Assembly (NCBI GenBank): GCA_023256355.1
Contig: JAGDXJ010000003.1
Span: forward strand, 1-34,124
Origin: Nitrososphaerales archaeon
GTDB taxonomy: Archaea > Thermoproteota > Nitrososphaeria > Conexivisphaerales > UBA164
DNA: 34,124 nucleotides
Reading direction: 5' to 3'
A model generated the notes under the pieces. The model did not search any database. It saw only the letters and a program-made list of their open reading frames with translations, and was not told the DNA's origin. This document shows positions 26,174-34,124 of the stretch, one piece after another. The number at the start of each line of letters is the position of its first letter. The stretch's first letter is position 1. Position numbers and translations under genes: made by a program.

Positions 26174-28387
26174 TTATCTGTAATATGGAACCGGGGCTTT
26201 TTCCATAACCTTTCCTTCTCTGGATGCTCTTACTCTCTTTATGGCTTCTTCAAAGTGCTGCTGCAGTATGAAAACTTTCTCCAAATCTTTCTTATAATCT
26301 TCGTCATTTTGATGCGATTTTAGGTATTCCTGTAAAACTATTGAGATAGCAGTGTTAACAACTGATTCGATGTCAGCACCGCTGAAGCCTTCTGTAGCTT
26401 CTGCTATTTTTTCTAGGTTAACAATGTCGCTTTCGTTGCAAAGTCCATTAATTGCTTCGTTATGTGTGCACAAAGGTACACCTCTTGTATGAATCTTTAG
26501 TATTTCCATCCTTGCCTGTTTGTCTGGCATCGGAACGTATATGAGTTTGTCAAACCTGCCAGCTCTGAGAAGGGCAGGATCTATCATGTCAATCCTGTTT
26601 GTTGAAGCAACAACTACAACACCATGCAAAGGCTGTATGCCGTCAAGCTCTGTTAAAAGCTGAGAAACAACCCTTTCTGTTACACCGCTGTCGGTTGCAT
26701 AGCCTCTTACTGGGGCTAGTGCGTCTATTTCATCAAAGAATATTATGCATGGTGCTGCCTGTCTAGCTTTTCTAAATATTTCACGAACGGCCTTTTCTGA
26801 CTCTCCAACCCATTTACTTAAAAGTTCTGGACCCCTTACGCTGATAAAGTTAGCTTCGCTTTCTGTTGCTACAGCCTTGGCTAAAAGAGTCTTTCCTGTG
26901 CCTGGTGGACCATACAGCAGTATTCCCTTAGGTATTTTATAATTAAGCCTCTTATAAACTTCTGGGAACTTCAAAGGCCACTCTACAGCTTCTCTTAGCT
27001 CGGTCTTTACTTCTTCAAGTCCTCCAATATCTGACCATTTTACATCAGGCGTCTCAAGATAAACTTCCCTCATAGCCGATGGCGTTATTTCTTTTAGAGC
27101 GTCTAAGAAATCTTGCATCGTTACTCTTATTTCGTTTAAAACTTCAGCCGGAATTCTTTCATCTTCTAAGTTTATCTTTGGTAAGACCCTTTTTAGCGCC
27201 TTCATAGCTGCTTCTTTTGCCAAATATTCCAGATCAGCCCCTACAAAACCGTGAGTCTGTGACGCTATCTTTTCAAGATCTACATCTTCAGCTAGTGGCA
27301 TGTTCCTTGTGTGAATCTGAAGTATTTCGAGTCTTCCTTGTTTATCAGGTACTTTGAGCTCTATTTCTCTGTCAAATCTTCCTGGTCTTCTTAAAGCAGG
27401 ATCTATAGCGTTAGGCCTGTTAGTCGCCCCTATTACTATAACTTTACCCCTTGTTTCTAGCCCATCCATAAGAGTTAAAAGCTGGCTTACTACCCTTCTT
27501 TCGACTTCACCAGTTACTTCATCCCTTTTTGGAGCTATTGCATCTATTTCGTCTATAAATATTATAGACGGGGCTTTTTCCTTTGCTTCCTGGAACTTTT
27601 CCCTTAACCTAGCTTCTGATTCGCCATAAAACTTGCTCATTATTTCAGGACCGGATATATGTATAAATGTAGCGTTCGTTTCATTGGCTACAGCCTTGGC
27701 TAAAAGAGTCTTTCCTGTGCCTGGTGGGCCATACAGCAAAACTCCCTTAGGCGGTTCTATGCCCAATCTTTCAAAGAGCTCAGGGTGTCGGAGCGGTAAT
27801 TCGACCATTTCCCTTATCTTTTGAATTTCATCCTTTAAGCCTCCTATATCTTCATAAGTCACGCGCGGAACGCCCTTTAAACCTTGTCCCCTACCTGTCC
27901 TTTCAATTATTGTCTTCTGATTTATTATGACAGCTTCTGCATTAGCAGGAGATGTTTGAATTACGTTGAAAGTAATCCTTCCTCCAAAATAAGGAACTAT
28001 AATGTTATCACCTTTAACAACTGGAAGACCTTCAAGAGCATCAGTTATATACCTTTCATCTATATAAGGAACTTCCTCCATTGGAGAAATTACTATTCTT
28101 TCTGCAGGTACAGCCTTAACTTTTCTTATTGCTACGTTATCTCCTATAGCAACTCCAGCATTTGACCTTATAAGACCGTCAATTCTTATTATACCTCTGC
28201 CTTCATCAGTTGGATATAACGGAAGAACCTTTGCAACGGTTCTCCTTTTACCTTTAATCTCTATAACGTCACCACTCTGAAGGTTAAGCATATCCATAAC
28301 TTCATAATCAACCCTAGCGACGCCCCTTCCGACGTCCCGTGTATAAGCTTCCATTACCTTTAACGTTACCGTACTAGACTCTGACAT
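26174..28387 (-). CDS. cdc48: CDC48/VCP-family AAA+ ATPase
   Basis: 737 aa; CDC48 N domain, two [16 protein letters not shown] Walker A motifs, IIFIDEIDA / IIFFDEIDA Walker B; C-terminus PVPYYR. Confidence 0.98.
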   Translation of the reverse strand: MSESSTVTLKVMEAYTRDVGRGVARVDYEVMDMLNLQSGDVIEIKGKRRTVAKVLPLYPTDEGRGIIRIDGLIRSNAGVAIGDNVAIRKVKAVPAERIVISPMEEVPYIDERYITDALEGLPVVKGDNIIVPYFGGRITFNVIQTSPANAEAVIINQKTIIERTGRGQGLKGVPRVTYEDIGGLKDEIQKIREMVELPLRHPELFERLGIEPPKGVLLYGPPGTGKTLLAKAVANETNATFIHISGPEIMSKFYGESEARLREKFQEAKEKAPSIIFIDEIDAIAPKRDEVTGEVERRVVSQLLTLMDGLETRGKVIVIGATNRPNAIDPALRRPGRFDREIELKVPDKQGRLEILQIHTRNMPLAEDVDLEKIASQTHGFVGADLEYLAKEAAMKALKRVLPKINLEDERIPAEVLNEIRVTMQDFLDALKEITPSAMREVYLETPDVKWSDIGGLEEVKTELREAVEWPLKFPEVYKRLNYKIPKGILLYGPPGTGKTLLAKAVATESEANFISVRGPELLSKWVGESEKAVREIFRKARQAAPCIIFFDEIDALAPVRGYATDSGVTERVVSQLLTELDGIQPLHGVVVVASTNRIDMIDPALLRAGRFDKLIYVPMPDKQARMEILKIHTRGVPLCTHNEAINGLCNESDIVNLEKIAEATEGFSGADIESVVNTAISIVLQEYLKSHQNDEDYKKDLEKVFILQQHFEEAIKRVRASREGKVMEKAPVPYYR

Positions 28388-28503
28388 TAACCATCATGTA
28401 ATTACACAGTAGAAATCCTTTTATATTTTTCCCAAATAATTTTTAGAATGAGTTAATCTGAACCGAAAATATGAATTAACTTACATGCTATAGAATTAGT
28501 AAT

Positions 28504-28567
28504 CGTGCGAACTACCTAACGCTTGCTTGCTGAGCTTTATCAATTATAGCCGTGCTTGCTTTTTGCA
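28504..28567 (-). ncRNA. IS200/IS605-like right end / omega-RNA-like 3' segment downstream of tnpB remnant
   Basis: Minus strand AAGCAAGCACGGCTATAATTGATAAAGCTCAGCAAGCAAGCGTTAGGTAGTTCGCACGA; related to 19467-19526. Confidence 0.45.
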
Positions 28568-28576
28568 TGTATTCCA

Positions 28577-28933
28577 TCATGTTATTGTAAGATCATCCCC
28601 GGGCGTCTCGCCTGCGTTCCACAGGCAAAGCCCCTTATCTTTTATCACCAAAGCTGACGCAACATCCCTGTCAAACCAGGAACTGCACGAGGGGCACGTG
28701 AATTCCCGATCCGACAGCTTCAGCTCAACCACTGTTCCGCACACAGGACATACCCCTGCTGTCTTAACAAACCTGTCTACTTCGATCGGAGTGCTAGGCT
28801 TCCTCTTCAAGGCATCATGGATTCCCTTAGATCTGCAAAGGAAATGGGACTTTCGCCACCTTAACTCCATAAAGCTAAAAAACTCTTTTTTCAGCAAAAA
28901 CTGATATAGCCTAAAAGTCTGTTCATATACCAT
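28577..28933 (-). pseudogene. tnpB: tnpB (IS200/IS605 OrfB) C-terminal remnant
   Basis: 118 aa; CPVCGTVVELKLSDREFTCPSCSSWFDRDVASALVI = TnpB zinc finger plus RuvC-III DRD; most of the nuclease is missing. Confidence 0.85.
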
Positions 28934-29182
28934 CAGCTATGGGTTGACAGGCTTGTACCATCAAGGAAAATTTAAAAAACTCTCATAAAGTCGCATTGTT
29001 CATTTTGCCACTAATGTCAAAGTTTTCGAGCTTTTGTAAAGCCTCAACGTAAAAGTCTTAAAGACCTTGCATTAGGATTATCCATATTTTTAATTATTGA
29101 ATTCTTCTTGTGGTATAACATCAGCTAAAAGTTATTTTGTTAATATTTTAAAAAATTATAAAATTTGACTATATTAAACCAG

Positions 29183-29200
29183 CAAAAAAGGAAACTCCTT
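29183..29200 (-). terminator. Candidate hairpin/T-run terminator of nucleoside phosphorylase gene
   Basis: Minus strand AAGGA-GTT-TCCTT followed by a T run, about 20-35 nt after the stop at 29222. Confidence 0.4.
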
Positions 29201-29221
29201 CAACCTCTTTAAGATTAAAAC

Positions 29222-29935
29222 TCAGATCTGAACTTTTATTAAAGAGTCAAGAACAAATTGCGCAGCTCTTTCTAGATAATTTTTAAGTTCATCGGCGCTC
29301 AATAATTGAGTTTTCCTTAAAAGGTTATTACTTACCATGAATAAAGCTCCAGTTTTGAACTTTCTGAGGTTCGCAAGACCAAAAAGGGTGTAAGATTCCA
29401 TTTCGACACCTATATACCCAAGATTTTTCAACTTGTTAACATAGTCTTCCCCTTCAGCATAAAAGGCGTCATCAGAATAAACTGGTCCTATATAGTGTTT
29501 CAAATTTCTTTTTTTCGCCTCTTGCATCAAAATTTCAACTATTTCAAATGCGGGGGAAGTTGGTAAAGGTACGTCCTTTGAATATTGCCAGATTGTGCTA
29601 CCTACAGGACCAAAGGCACCAGTGGCTATTACCAGATCCCCATAATTCATATCAAAATCAAGGCCCCCTATTGTACCAAACCTTATCATTGCTTTGGCCC
29701 CAAGCAAAAACAGTTCTTCTGCAACTATCGCTATTGATGGCCCCCCTATACCGTGGCAGGAAACTGTTATCTTTTCTCCTTTATATTGTCCCGTGTAAGT
29801 TATGTAACCCCTGTTTTCGTTTACCAACCTGGCATTTTCAAGCATTTTGGAGAGCATTTTAACTCTATCAGGGTCACCTGCAAGCAAAACTCTTTCAGCA
29901 ATATCTTTTTTATCCGCTTTTATATGAAGAGGCAT
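29222..29935 (-). CDS. Uridine/purine nucleoside phosphorylase (PNP/UDP family); ORF track start 30022 probably too long
   Basis: MPLHIKADKKDIAERVLLAGDPDRVKML, HGIGGPSIAIVAEEL, IRFGTIGGL, GVEMESYTLFGLA. Confidence 0.93.
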   Translation of the reverse strand: MPLHIKADKKDIAERVLLAGDPDRVKMLSKMLENARLVNENRGYITYTGQYKGEKITVSCHGIGGPSIAIVAEELFLLGAKAMIRFGTIGGLDFDMNYGDLVIATGAFGPVGSTIWQYSKDVPLPTSPAFEIVEILMQEAKKRNLKHYIGPVYSDDAFYAEGEDYVNKLKNLGYIGVEMESYTLFGLANLRKFKTGALFMVSNNLLRKTQLLSADELKNYLERAAQFVLDSLIKVQI

Positions 29936-30053
29936 GACTATCAGGTTCTTAAAGAGGATTATTAATGTTACTAAACGTCTTTTTACGAATTTTAACAAAA
30001 AAGTAAAAGTATAATCAGACAACTTTTAATATTTCCTATAAGCAATACTATGT

Positions 30054-30338
30054 ATGCCAAAATATGAGGATATAGATCATATAAGCAAAAAAGTAGCAGA
30101 TCTAAGCAGGGCTAGGCAATCATTGATAGAAGAACTAGAAGCAATCATGTTTTATGATGAAAGGGTGAGTGCTACTGATGATCCAACTTTAAAGGATGTT
30201 CTTGCACATAACAGAGATGATGAAAAGGAACATGCGGCTTTATTGATAGAATGGCTAAGAAGAAACGATCCAGAATTTGAGAAGGAGCTTAAGGAAAAAT
30301 TATTTTCAACAAAACAGCTCAAAGACCTTGGAGATTGA
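30054..30338 (+). CDS. Encapsulated-ferritin-like (EncFtn) protein, standalone
   Basis: 94 aa; SLIEELEAIMFYDERVSATDDPTLKDVLAHNRDDEKEHAALLIEWLRRNDPEFEKELKEKLFS closely resembles the EncFtn core, including EELEA and EKEHA; TATA-like ttttaatatt about 25 nt upstream. Confidence 0.85.
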   Translation: MPKYEDIDHISKKVADLSRARQSLIEELEAIMFYDERVSATDDPTLKDVLAHNRDDEKEHAALLIEWLRRNDPEFEKELKEKLFSTKQLKDLGD

Positions 30339-30340
30339 TC

Positions 30341-31015
30341 ATGGGCTTAAAGAGGACTTTTTTACTAAACTTTAAGGCTTATCCAAACAGTTACGGAGAA
30401 AAAGCCGTAAGTCTAGCAAAACAGATTGATATGCTTGCTGAAAAGTATCAATATATAGAAATAATACTTGCTGTTCCTGCAACTATGATTGAAAGAATTT
30501 CCAGATCAGTTACAAAAGTAAAAGTTTATGCTCAGCATGTTGATCCGGTAAAGGATGGTGCTTATACAGGACATATAACTGCTGAAATGATAAAGGAATC
30601 TGGGGCTAATGGGAGTATGATAAACCACAGTGAGAAAAGGATAAGAATGGATGAAATTGCTGAGGCAATAAAATATCTTCACTCTATAAGCTTAGAATCG
30701 GTCGTATGTGTCGACAGACATGAACTTGTAGCACCGGCAGCGTTTTTATCTCCAACATATGTTCTCGTAGAACCCCCTGAACTTATAGGCACCGGTATAT
30801 CTGTTTCAAGAGCCAAACCTGAGGTTATAGTAAAGTCTGTAGAAGAAATAAACAAAGTTGGAGGAAAACTTCTTGTTGGAGCCGGAATAAGTAGTAAAGA
30901 AGACTCGAAAAGGTCTGTTGAACTTGGAGCCTCAGGCGTTGGTTTAGCCAGCGCAGTAATGAAAGACCCAAATCCTGTGGCTAAAGCGGAAGAAATAATC
31001 ACAGGGTTAATGTGA
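30341..31015 (+). CDS. tpiA: Triosephosphate isomerase (ORF track start 30335)
   Basis: LLNFKAYP, YAQHVDPVKDGAYTGHITAEMIKESGANGSMINHSEKR, LVEPPELIGTGISVS, LLVGAGI. Confidence 0.96.
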   Translation: MGLKRTFLLNFKAYPNSYGEKAVSLAKQIDMLAEKYQYIEIILAVPATMIERISRSVTKVKVYAQHVDPVKDGAYTGHITAEMIKESGANGSMINHSEKRIRMDEIAEAIKYLHSISLESVVCVDRHELVAPAAFLSPTYVLVEPPELIGTGISVSRAKPEVIVKSVEEINKVGGKLLVGAGISSKEDSKRSVELGASGVGLASAVMKDPNPVAKAEEIITGLM

Positions 31016-31096
31016 GCAAAAAACAGTCTGATTTATGATCAAAAATAGAAATACAGATAAAGCTTTTAAACAATAATTGATTTTAAATCTTATCTT

Positions 31097-32749
31097 ATGC
31101 AGCAAGGCGACCATCTGATGACAGATAAAAACTGGTCATCGCTCGTTCATAACGGGATATATGTACCAGAACCTTATAGGGCAAAAGGGATACCGCTCAT
31201 AGTAAACGGTAAAAAATATTACCTTAAAGACGAAGCCGAGTTGATGGCGCTTCACTTTGCTGCTAAGATGGATAAATATATCAACGATGAAGTTTTTATA
31301 AAAAATTTTGAAAGGGATTTTAAAAAAAGATTACCGCCAGAGCTAAGGGCTTACAGTGTACTGGATATGGACTTTTCAGAGTTCAAAAACGAGCTTAAGA
31401 TACAAAAGGAAATAAAGAAAAACAAAAGTAAAGAAGAAAGGAAAGAAGAAAGAAAGAAGAAAGAAGAAATAAAAAAGAAATACGCTTTTGCATTTCTTGA
31501 TGGCAAGCAGGTTCAGCTTTCTGCGTGGAGAGTTGAAGAACCTGGAATTTTTATAGGAAGAGGGAATCATCCTTTAAGGGGCAGGTGGAAACCCCAAGTA
31601 CTTAAAGATGACATTGTGCTGAACATGAGCAAAAATGCTCCAAAACCACCAGGAAGTTGGAAAGCTATAGTTCACCGACCAGATGTATTATGGGTTGCTT
31701 ACTGGAAAGACAAGCTTACTGGCAAAGAAAAATACGTGTGGTTTCACGAATCCGTGCACCTGATGCAGAGAAGAAACAAAGACAAATATGATTCTGCGCT
31801 TTACCTAGGTAAAAAGATAGCAAAAATCAGAAAACTGATAATGTCAGGAATGAAATCTAGAAACATAAAAACAAAAAAGATAGCGACTGTTGCTTACCTT
31901 ATAGATACTCTTTGCATGAGGGTTGGAGACGAAAAGGATAAAGATGAAGCGGATACTGTTGGTGCAACAACTTTAAGGAAAGAGCATGTTTTTATTGAAG
32001 GGAATGAAGTAAAATTCAAGTTTTTAGGAAAAGATAGTGTACTTTGGGAAAAGAAGATAATCAATCCTCCAGACGCCTTTTTGAAAAATTTAAGGTATTT
32101 TATAGAAAAATCCAAGAGTGGTCAGATATTTGAAGGTATAGATTCTAGGGCTGTAAACAGATTTTTAAACAAGGCAGTACCAGGTTTAACAGCTAAAGTC
32201 TTTAGGACATACCATGGAACGCTTACTTTTTATTCTTATTTAAATAACGTTAAAGATAAAATTCAGGATGAAGATGAAGCTTTGTACCATGTTAAGGTTG
32301 CAAATTTGATGACTGCTATAAGGTTAAATCACAAAAGAACGCCTCCAGCAAATTATAAAGATTCATTAGAAAAAAAGATAGGCGAGCTTTATGAAATACT
32401 AGTAAAAGCCAAGAAGAGTTTGCCTGATTCTTATATGAAAAAGATAAGAAAGCACGAAATACAGATACAAATCCAGAAAATGGTAAAGGATTATAACTTA
32501 AACACATCCATCAAAAACTATATAGACCCACGGGTTGTTATAGCATGGGCACGAAAAGTTAATTTACCTACGGAAAAGATTTACAGTTCGTCTTTGAGAA
32601 GAAAATTTAAATGGGCTAACAAAGCGAAAATAGGCTGGGAAGCGCTACAAAAATTCCTTGAACCGTATGAACCCCCAGAACAGGACATAAAGGAAATGCT
32701 AATGAATACTCTTAATGAAAAAATACGCGAGTCGTTAAAAAAGGCTTAA
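31097..32749 (+). CDS. Eukaryotic-type DNA topoisomerase IB (start may be ATG at 31118)
   Basis: 550 aa; Topoisom_I core, CMRVGDEKDKDEADTVGATTLRKEHV, VFRTYHGTLTF, and active-site Tyr context TSIKNYIDPRVVIAWARK; charged linker KNKSKEERKEERKKKEEIKKK. Confidence 0.97.
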   Translation: MQQGDHLMTDKNWSSLVHNGIYVPEPYRAKGIPLIVNGKKYYLKDEAELMALHFAAKMDKYINDEVFIKNFERDFKKRLPPELRAYSVLDMDFSEFKNELKIQKEIKKNKSKEERKEERKKKEEIKKKYAFAFLDGKQVQLSAWRVEEPGIFIGRGNHPLRGRWKPQVLKDDIVLNMSKNAPKPPGSWKAIVHRPDVLWVAYWKDKLTGKEKYVWFHESVHLMQRRNKDKYDSALYLGKKIAKIRKLIMSGMKSRNIKTKKIATVAYLIDTLCMRVGDEKDKDEADTVGATTLRKEHVFIEGNEVKFKFLGKDSVLWEKKIINPPDAFLKNLRYFIEKSKSGQIFEGIDSRAVNRFLNKAVPGLTAKVFRTYHGTLTFYSYLNNVKDKIQDEDEALYHVKVANLMTAIRLNHKRTPPANYKDSLEKKIGELYEILVKAKKSLPDSYMKKIRKHEIQIQIQKMVKDYNLNTSIKNYIDPRVVIAWARKVNLPTEKIYSSSLRRKFKWANKAKIGWEALQKFLEPYEPPEQDIKEMLMNTLNEKIRESLKKA

Positions 32750-32796
32750 ACGTTTTAGTAAAATATAAAAGGGGCATAAAGTTAGTTTTAAATATA

Positions 32797-33369
32797 ATGG
32801 CGTTCGAGCACAGCATTTCATTAAACGTGAAAGTTAGAGAGGTTATGAGTTCGCCTGTTGTTACAGTATCTCCTACAGATTCAGTACTTGAAGCGGCAAA
32901 AAAGATGAGTGAAGCTAAAGTAGGAAGCGCTGTTGTTGTTGATAAAAACCAACCTGTCGGAATTCTAACTGAAGGGGATATCATAAAGAAGGTGGTTAGT
33001 AAAGACCTTATACCTTCTTCGGTGAAGGTATCTGAAGTAATGAGCTCTCCTTTAATTACAGTAAAGGCTGAAAGCTCTCTTATAGACGCCGCAAGGATAA
33101 TGAACAGGTATAATGTAAAAAGGCTGGGTGTTATGTACAAAGAAGAACTGGTTGGTATAATTTCAATGACCGATATAATTGGGCTCTTTCCCGAAATAAT
33201 GGAAATCGCTTCAGAAAAATACCAGCTAAAAAGTTACAAAGGTGGAGGTACAAAAAAATATATATCTGGATACTGCGATAATTGTGGGCAGTGGTCAGAT
33301 TTTCTGCTAGAAGTCGATGGTAAGTTTTTGTGTGAAGAATGCCGTGATGAACTTTTCGGTAAGGCATAA
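32797..33369 (+). CDS. CBS-domain pair protein with C-terminal zinc ribbon
   Basis: VREVMSSPVVTVSPTDSVLEAAKKMSE; VSEVMSSPLITVKAESSLIDAARIMNRYNVKRLGV; C-terminal CDNCGQ...CEEC. Confidence 0.93.
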   Translation: MAFEHSISLNVKVREVMSSPVVTVSPTDSVLEAAKKMSEAKVGSAVVVDKNQPVGILTEGDIIKKVVSKDLIPSSVKVSEVMSSPLITVKAESSLIDAARIMNRYNVKRLGVMYKEELVGIISMTDIIGLFPEIMEIASEKYQLKSYKGGGTKKYISGYCDNCGQWSDFLLEVDGKFLCEECRDELFGKA

Positions 33370-33417
33370 TGATTTTAAAAATTAACAAGCTGTATTTATC
33401 GATATCTTTAACAAATT

Positions 33418-33921
33418 TTGAACAATAAAAAGCATTATAACAATGAAAAAAATATAAAATTTATAGCCGACTCGATGCTGGGAAACATAGCTAGAAAGCT
33501 AAGGCTTTTTGGATTTGATGTATTATATTATAAAAAAGGTGATGATGAAGGTCTTTTAAGAAATTTTGAAGATCGTATTCTTCTTACATGCGATAAAGAA
33601 CTGTATAAACGATGTTTTAGTTTAGGAAGGAAAGCTATATTTGTAGAGCGATCAGAAAATGAACTTTATTCTTTAAGTTATATTTTCAAATTGCTTAAAA
33701 TAAAGCCTATATTAAAAGCCATAAGGTGTACAGTTTGTAATGGAAAACTTAGAAAGATGGATAAAGATGAAATAAATAAAAATCGTAATATACCACAAAA
33801 TACAAAGTCTAAATATAAAGAGTTTTACATTTGCACTAATTGCGGAAAAGTTTACTGGTTCGGTTCACACTGGAAAAGCATAATAAAGTTTAACGAAGAC
33901 TTAAAAAATACATTCAATTAA
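33418..33921 (+). CDS. Mut7-C RNase (PIN-like) domain protein with zinc ribbon
   Basis: FIADSMLGNIARKLRLFGFDVLYY...ILLTCDKELYKR...CTVCNGKL...YICTNCGKVYWFGSHWKSI; TTG start. Confidence 0.92.
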   Translation: MNNKKHYNNEKNIKFIADSMLGNIARKLRLFGFDVLYYKKGDDEGLLRNFEDRILLTCDKELYKRCFSLGRKAIFVERSENELYSLSYIFKLLKIKPILKAIRCTVCNGKLRKMDKDEINKNRNIPQNTKSKYKEFYICTNCGKVYWFGSHWKSIIKFNEDLKNTFN

Positions 33922-33952
33922 ATTTAAATAAAAAACAATTCTATTTTTAGGA

Positions 33953-34124
33953 GTGATAAATAAAAACGAAGACTTAAAAAAATATATTCGCGATATTCCC
34001 GATTATCCTGTTAAGGGTGTTATATTCAGAGATCTGACTCCACTTTTTTCAAACGCAGAAGCTTTTAACTATACGATAGAAAAGCTTTATGATAATCTAA
34101 AATGTCTTGGTTTAGATAAGATAG
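33953..34124 (+). CDS. apt: Adenine phosphoribosyltransferase, partial (runs off window; not in ORF track)
   Basis: GTG ATA AAT AAA AAC GAA: (M)INKNEDLKKYIRDIPDYPVKGVIFRDLTPLFSNAEAFNYTIEKLYDN; AATTTAAATA about 25-30 nt upstream. Confidence 0.85.
   Translation, partial: MINKNEDLKKYIRDIPDYPVKGVIFRDLTPLFSNAEAFNYTIEKLYDNLKCLGLDKI

Noticed and set aside
26745-28165. Plus-strand ORFs antisense to cdc48
   Set aside because: Mirror the Walker A coding segments (GPPGTGKT read backwards as PVPGGPY); not independent genes.
28527-28904. Plus-strand 125-aa ORF over the tnpB remnant
   Set aside because: The opposite strand carries the clear TnpB zinc finger and DRD motif; the + ORF has no domain features.
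31420-31485. A/G-rich low-complexity tract (aaagaagaaaggaaagaagaaag...) as a tandem repeat
   Set aside because: It encodes the Lys/Glu-rich linker of topoisomerase IB, a normal feature of the family.
1-34124. CRISPR array, rRNA or defence island
   Set aside because: No regularly spaced direct repeats, no rRNA-like blocks and no recognisable defence genes; the only mobile signals are decayed IS200/IS605-like remnants.

Overview
Archaeal chromosomal segment, AT-rich, with dense cassettes, many TTG/GTG starts and many apparently leaderless promoters. A eukaryotic-type topoisomerase IB, an archaeal GHMP shikimate kinase, class I LysRS and S17e suggest a Thaumarchaeota/Aigarchaeota-like (Nitrososphaeria-related) lineage; this placement is inference. 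Main contents: (i) A-type ATP synthase genes F-E-A-B-D-(unlisted 43-aa ORF)-c; (ii) a very compact minus-strand cassette running from aspartate kinase and ASA dehydrogenase through ADH synthase, DHQ synthase II, aroD/E/K/A/C to a chorismate-mutase fusion; (iii) ProRS divergent from an AIR-synthase/HypE-like + ThiN fusion; (iv) an ABC importer without a visible binding protein, a SerK/ParB-like protein and S17e; (v) aldo/keto reductase, class I LysRS, CDC48; (vi) nucleoside phosphorylase, a standalone EncFtn-like ferritin, TPI, topo IB, CBS-Zn-ribbon, Mut7-C and a partial apt. Most of the window is housekeeping. The most interesting parts are decayed IS200/IS605-like remnants with two related omega-RNA-like right ends (one without tnpB), a repeated relic with a coding-like substitution pattern, the HypE/ThiN and chorismate-mutase fusions, the EncFtn without a nearby encapsulin, and near-identical DNA in the two CDC48 Walker A regions. 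I saw no CRISPR array, rRNA or tRNA. I did not find a convincing novel multi-gene system.
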